A stretch of DNA of 64,000 nt from contig NZ_PGFE01000002.1 in the NCBI RefSeq assembly GCF_002797595.1, positions 628,337-692,336 of the forward strand, written 5' to 3'. Made by a program: the position numbers and the translations under genes. Source of the DNA: Sediminihabitans luteus. GTDB lineage: Bacteria > Actinomycetota > Actinomycetes > Actinomycetales > Cellulomonadaceae. The notes beneath the pieces were generated by a model that did not search any database, had not been told where the DNA came from, and saw only the letters and a list, made by a program, of their open reading frames with translations. Shown here in pieces: positions 58,568-64,000 of the stretch (its first letter is position 1; each line of letters opens with the position of its first letter).

Positions 58568-59194
58568 GTGACGATCCTGGTCAGCGGCTTCGAGCCGTTC
58601 GACGACGCCGCGACCAACCCGTCCTGGGACGCCGCCCGCGCGCTGGCCGCGTCCTGGCCCGCGCTGGGTCACGCCGAGGAGCTGCACGCGGTGCGCCTGC
58701 CGGTGACCTTCGACGGTGCGTGGCCTGCGCTGCGCGCCGCGATCGAGGAGCACTCCCCGCGCGTCGTCGTCGCCGCCGGGCTCGCCGGCGGGACGCAGCA
58801 CCTGCGCGTCGAGCGCGTCGCGATCAACCTCGCCGACGCGCGCATCCCCGACAACGCGGGTGCGTCGCCGCGCGAGGAGCCCGTGGTCGACGGCGGCCCC
58901 GTGGGCCTGTGGACCGACCTGCCGGTGCGCGGCACGCTCGCGCTGCTGCGCGAACGTGGCGTGCCCGCGCGCGCGTCGACCACGGCCGGCACGTACGTGT
59001 GCAACGCGCTGTTCTACGCGCTCCAGCACGCGACGCCCTCGACCGTACGCTCGGGGTTCGTGCACGTCCCCGCGGACGACGCGGGCGGCCTCCCCCTCGA
59101 GGTGACCGTCGCGGGCCTGCGGGCCGTGGTCGAGGCCGCCGCCGGGCTCGTCGCGCTGCCCGCCGACGACGTCACGAGCGGCACCGAGAGCTGA
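58568..59194 (+). CDS. pcp: pyroglutamyl-peptidase I
   Basis: 208-residue cysteine peptidase removing N-terminal pyroglutamate from peptides in the cytoplasm. N-terminal VSGFEPFDDAATNPSW, catalytic Glu in VERVAINLADARIPDN, catalytic Cys in AGTYVCNALFYAL, and His in SGFVHVPAD, in the family order. Length is normal. GTG 58568 has no clear ribosome binding site, so translation may depend on the upstream small gene or on a leaderless start. It faces pyk across a strong terminator. Confidence 0.92.
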   Translation: MTILVSGFEPFDDAATNPSWDAARALAASWPALGHAEELHAVRLPVTFDGAWPALRAAIEEHSPRVVVAAGLAGGTQHLRVERVAINLADARIPDNAGASPREEPVVDGGPVGLWTDLPVRGTLALLRERGVPARASTTAGTYVCNALFYALQHATPSTVRSGFVHVPADDAGGLPLEVTVAGLRAVVEAAAGLVALPADDVTSGTES

Positions 59195-59199
59195 ACCGC

Positions 59200-59240
59200 G
59201 CGGGCTGATCCGGGCGGGCTGATTCGGGCGGGCTGAGCCG
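59200..59240. repeat. three 14-base tandem repeats after pcp
   Basis: Units of GCGGGCTGATTCGG type at 59200, 59214 and 59228, differing at one or two bases, begin just after the pcp stop. The next 150 bases carry scattered GCACGACGC and CGGTCCCAG repeats up to the terminator. No gene is seen. Confidence 0.6.
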
Positions 59241-59412
59241 TACGGACCGGCCCGCCCGCCGGCGTCCGCCACGACGCACGCCCTCCCGGCACCACCCGGA
59301 AGCCCGGCAGCGCGACCCACGCGCTCAGCACGACGCACGCGGTTCGCACGACGCAGCGGTCCCGGCAGGACGGTCCCAGCACGACCCGGCGGTCCCAGCA
59401 CGACGTCCCTGC

Positions 59413-59455
59413 ACGACGCGAGCCCCCGGACCACAGGTCCGGGGGCTCGCGTCGT
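59413..59455. terminator. bidirectional terminator between pcp and pyk
   Basis: Arms 59413-59432 and 59436-59455 pair perfectly over 20 bp with an ACA loop. No U-tract. Lies 20 bases from the pyk stop. Confidence 0.85.
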
Positions 59456-59476
59456 CGTCGGGGAAGACCCCGGGGG

Positions 59477-60901
59477 TCAGACGGTCGCGCTCGTGCCGAT
59501 CTTGTGCACGAGGATCGAGTTCGTCGTGCCCGAGACGCCGACCGGGGCGCCCGAGACGACGACCACGAGGTCGCCGACCTCGGCGAGGCCGTTCGCCTGC
59601 AGCATCGTGTCGACCTGGCTCACCATCGCGTCCGTGCTGTCGACCTCGGGCACCTCGTAGGCGTCCGTGCCCCACGTCAGCGCGAGCGTGTTGCGCACCG
59701 ACTCGTTCGGGGTGAAGGCCAGCAGCGGCAGCGACGAGCGCAGACGCGACATGCGACGGGCCGAGTCGCCCGACTGCGTGAACGTCACGAGGTACTTGAC
59801 GCCCAGGATCTCGCCGACCTCGGCCGCGGCGCGCGTGATCGCGCCACCGCGCGTGTGCGGGGTCGAGCCGAGCGGCGCGATGCGCTCGCGCCCGTGCTGC
59901 TCGGTGCTCTCGATGATGCGCGCCATGGTCTCGACGGTCTCGATCGGGAAGTCACCGACCGAGGTCTCGCCCGAGAGCATGACGGCGTCCGCGCCGTCGA
60001 GGATCGCGTTGGCGCAGTCCGAGGCCTCGGCGCGCGTCGGGCGCGGCGACGTGGTCATCGACTCGAGCACCTGCGTCGCCACGATCACGGGCTTGGCGGC
60101 ACGACGAGCGAGCTCGATCGCGCGCTTCTGCACGAGCGGGACCTGCTCGAGCGGGAGCTCGACGCCCAGGTCGCCACGGGCGACCATGATGCCGTCGAAC
60201 GCCTCGACGATCTCGGCGAGGTTGTCGACCGCCTGCGGCTTCTCGACCTTGGCGATGACGGGGACGACGCGCCCCTCCTCCTCCATGATGCGGCGCACGT
60301 CGTCGTAGTCGGCCGCGTCGCGGACGAACGACAGCGCGATGAAGTCGGCGCCGATCTTGAGGCCCCAGCGCAGGTCCTCCTGGTCCTTGTCCGAGAGCGC
60401 GGGCACGGAGACCGCGACGCCCGGGAGGTTCAGACCCTTGTTGTTCGACACCGGACCGGGGACCTCGACGACCGTCGTGACGTCGTTGCCCTCGACCGCG
60501 GTCACGCGGACCGTGACCTTGCCGTCGTCGATCAGGATCGGGTCGCCGACGCGCGCGTCGCCCGGCAGGCCCTTGTGCGTCGTCGAGACGCGCTCCTTGG
60601 TGCCCACGACGTCGTCGGTCGTGATGGTGAACACGTCACCGACCGCGAGGTGGTGCTTCTGGTCGCCGTCGAACCGGCCGAGCCGGATCTTCGGGCCCTG
60701 CAGGTCCACGAGGACGGCGACGTTGCGCCCCGCCTGCTCCGCCGCGGCGCGCACGTTGCGGTAGACCGCCTCGTGCTCGGCGACGTCGCCGTGGCTCCGG
60801 TTGATCCGGGCGACGTCCATCCCGGCGTCCACCAGGCGCTGCATCTGCTCGCGCGATGCGGTCGCGGGTCCGATGGTGCAAACGATGTTAGCTCTGCGCA
60901 T
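59477..60901 (-). CDS. pyk: pyruvate kinase
   Basis: 474-residue pyruvate kinase making pyruvate and ATP from phosphoenolpyruvate. Start RRANIVCTIGPATASREQM, MDVARINRSHGD with the substrate Arg, DLQGPKIRLG, the metal and catalytic segment VIAKVEKPQAVDNL, MVARGDLGVELPLEQVP and VMLSGETSVGDFP. The C-terminal allosteric domain follows. ATG 60901 has GAGG eight bases upstream. It is followed toward the window end by gltD and gltB on the same strand. Confidence 0.97.
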   Translation of the reverse strand: MRRANIVCTIGPATASREQMQRLVDAGMDVARINRSHGDVAEHEAVYRNVRAAAEQAGRNVAVLVDLQGPKIRLGRFDGDQKHHLAVGDVFTITTDDVVGTKERVSTTHKGLPGDARVGDPILIDDGKVTVRVTAVEGNDVTTVVEVPGPVSNNKGLNLPGVAVSVPALSDKDQEDLRWGLKIGADFIALSFVRDAADYDDVRRIMEEEGRVVPVIAKVEKPQAVDNLAEIVEAFDGIMVARGDLGVELPLEQVPLVQKRAIELARRAAKPVIVATQVLESMTTSPRPTRAEASDCANAILDGADAVMLSGETSVGDFPIETVETMARIIESTEQHGRERIAPLGSTPHTRGGAITRAAAEVGEILGVKYLVTFTQSGDSARRMSRLRSSLPLLAFTPNESVRNTLALTWGTDAYEVPEVDSTDAMVSQVDTMLQANGLAEVGDLVVVVSGAPVGVSGTTNSILVHKIGTSATV

Positions 60902-60975
60902 GTCTCCAGCCTCGTCACTTCTCTCAGGCCCGGCACGCGGGCCGCGCACGCCGCGGGACGGCGCGCGCTCTGGCA

Positions 60976-60995
60976 GCCCGGCGCACGCGCCGGGC
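60976..60995 (-). terminator. GC hairpin after gltD
   Basis: Arms 60976-60984 and 60987-60995 pair over 9 bp (8 bp with a 4-base loop), just past the gltD stop in the 100-base gltD-pyk gap. No U-tract. Confidence 0.45.
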
Positions 60996-61001
60996 CAGGT
61001 C

Positions 61002-62460
61002 TCAGGGTCGCAAGGACACGGTGCTGGCCGCGACCGGCGCCGGCAGCTCCGTCTCCCCTTGAAGGTACGCGTCCACCGCCGCGGCAGCAGCCCGACCCTC
61101 GGCGATCGCCCACACGATGAGCGACTGGCCGCGGCCGGCGTCCCCGGCGACGAACAGCCCCGGGTGCGACCCGGCGAAGTCGTCGTCGCGCGCCACGAGC
61201 CCGCGGGCCGTGAGCTCGACGCCGTCCTGCGCCGTCAGCGTCTCGGTCTCGGGGCCCGTGAAGCCCATCGCGACGAGCACGAGGTCGGCCGGGATCTCAC
61301 GCTCGGTGCCCTCCTTGGGCACGCGGCGGCCGTCCGGCAGGTACTCGGTCTCGGCGACGCGCAGCGCGCGCACCGCGCCGTCCGGCCCGGCGACGAACTC
61401 GACGGTCGAGGCCAGGTAGGCGCGCTCGCCGCCCTCCTCGTGCGAGCTCGACACCTCGAACAGGATCGGGTCGGTAGGCCAGGGCTGGTGCGCGGCGCGC
61501 TCAAGCGGCGGCTTCTTGCCGATGGCGAGCGTCGTGACGCTCGCGGCGCCCTGGCGCAGCGACGTGCCGAGGCAGTCGGAGCCCGTGTCGCCGCCACCGA
61601 TGATGACGACGTGCTTGCCGGTCGCGACGATCTGGTCGGCGACCTCGCCGCCCGCGACCACGGTGTTCGCCTGGTGCAGGAACTCCATCGCGAAGTGGAT
61701 GCCGTCGAGGTCGGCGCCGGGCACCGCGAGCGGGCGCGGGACCGTCGCACCGGTCGCGAGCACGACCGCGTCGAAGCGGCTGCGCAGCACGTCCCAGGTG
61801 ATGTCCTTGCCGATCTCCACGCCCGGGCGGAACCGCGTGCCCTCGGCCGTCATCTGCTCGAGGCGACGGTCGATGTGCAGCTTCTCGAGCTTGAAGTCCG
61901 GGATGCCGAACCGCAGGAGCCCGCCGATCGCGGCGTCACGCTCGTAGACGACGACCGTGTGGCCGGCGCGCGTGAGCTGCTGCGCCGCAGCGAGGCCCGC
62001 GGGGCCCGAGCCCACGACCGCGACCGTCTTGCCGGTGAGCCGCTGCGGGATCACGGGCGTCACGAGACCGCGCTCGAACGCCTCGTCGATGATCGAGACC
62101 TCGATGTTCTTGATCGTCACGGCCGGCTGGTTGATGCCGAGCACGCAGCTCGACTCGCACGGTGCCGGGCACACGCGACCCGTGAACTCCGGGAAGTTGT
62201 TGGTCGCGTGCAGGCGCTCGATCGCGTCGGCCCACTGGTCCTGGCGCACGAGGTCGTTCCACTCGGGGATCAGGTTCCCGAGCGGGCAGCCCTGGTGGCA
62301 GAACGGGATGCCGCAGTCCATGCAGCGCCCCGCCTGGTTCTTCAGGAACGGCTGGCCCTCGACCCGGTGCTCGTGGACGTCGCGCCAGTCCTGCAGTCGC
62401 ACCTCGACGGGTCGGTTGGTCGGGAGCTCGCGCTCCCGGGTCTTCAGGAATCCGCGGGGG

Positions 62461-62468
<8 letters not shown>
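61002..62468 (-). CDS. gltD: glutamate synthase small subunit
   Basis: 488-residue small subunit of NADPH-glutamate synthase, passing electrons from NADPH through FAD and iron-sulfur clusters to GltB. N-terminal cysteine motifs [17 protein letters not shown] and CPAPCESSC for 4Fe-4S clusters, FAD fold [17 protein letters not shown] near 150, NADPH fold [13 protein letters not shown] near 290, and the C-terminal [17 protein letters not shown] 62468 overlaps the gltB stop by eight bases, so translation is coupled. Confidence 0.96.

Positions 62469-64000
<1,532 letters not shown>

Overview
The window is about 64 kb of very GC-rich chromosome from an actinobacterium, most like Cellulomonas or a close relative in the Micrococcales. 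This rests on RbpA, WhiA, OpcA, a PdtaR-type ANTAR regulator, LAxTG surface proteins, heavy GTG start use and the order uvrC-rapZ-yvcK-whiA / gap-pgk-tpiA-secG / rbpA / pgl-opcA-zwf-tal-tkt / ctaB / xerD-parA-scpA-scpB-rluB. I see no insertion sequence, prophage, CRISPR array or rRNA. Species assignment is inference.

Layout. 0.2-6 kb (minus strand): aroH, rluB, scpB, scpA, parA, xerD, ctaB, covering chorismate mutase, chromosome segregation and heme O synthesis. 6-13 kb (plus): pentose phosphate operon tkt-tal-zwf-opcA-pgl. 13-17 kb (minus): rbpA, secG and the triose glycolysis genes tpiA, pgk, gap. 17-26 kb: whiA-yvcK-rapZ-uvrC operon, divergent osmC, then uvrA with a probable LexA box. 26-29 kb (plus): GH15 glucoamylase/trehalase, metallo-beta-lactamase fold protein, YciI-like protein. 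29-33 kb (minus): TerC-family membrane protein behind a yybP-ykoY manganese riboswitch, a VOC protein, uvrB.

33.5-39.6 kb is the least ordinary part. Two large secreted proteins share a choice-of-anchor-A type domain and end in LAxTG sorting signals, and the second carries eight DUF5979-like repeats of about 104 residues. 39.7-51 kb: coaE, ABC exporter, rpsA, pfkA, methyltransferase, polA, hotdog thioesterase, acetyltransferase, pdtaR. 51.2 kb: a tRNA with a CAA anticodon but a class I (short variable loop) body. 52-57 kb (minus): an oleD-oleBC-oleA cluster for head-to-head long-chain olefin synthesis, with the beta-lactone decarboxylase and beta-lactone synthetase fused. 57-64 kb: a membrane protein, a 52-residue membrane peptide too small for most gene callers, pcp, pyk, gltD and the 3' part of gltB.

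Functionally the window joins central carbon metabolism (zwf branch, lower glycolysis, pfkA, pyk, glutamate synthase) with the nucleotide excision repair set (uvrA, uvrB, uvrC, polA). Many genes appear leaderless: a TANNNT -10 box sits 6 or 7 bases before the start codon, and this fixed the start of parA. Gene ends often carry long perfect inverted repeats without a U-tract, some placed to serve two convergent genes.
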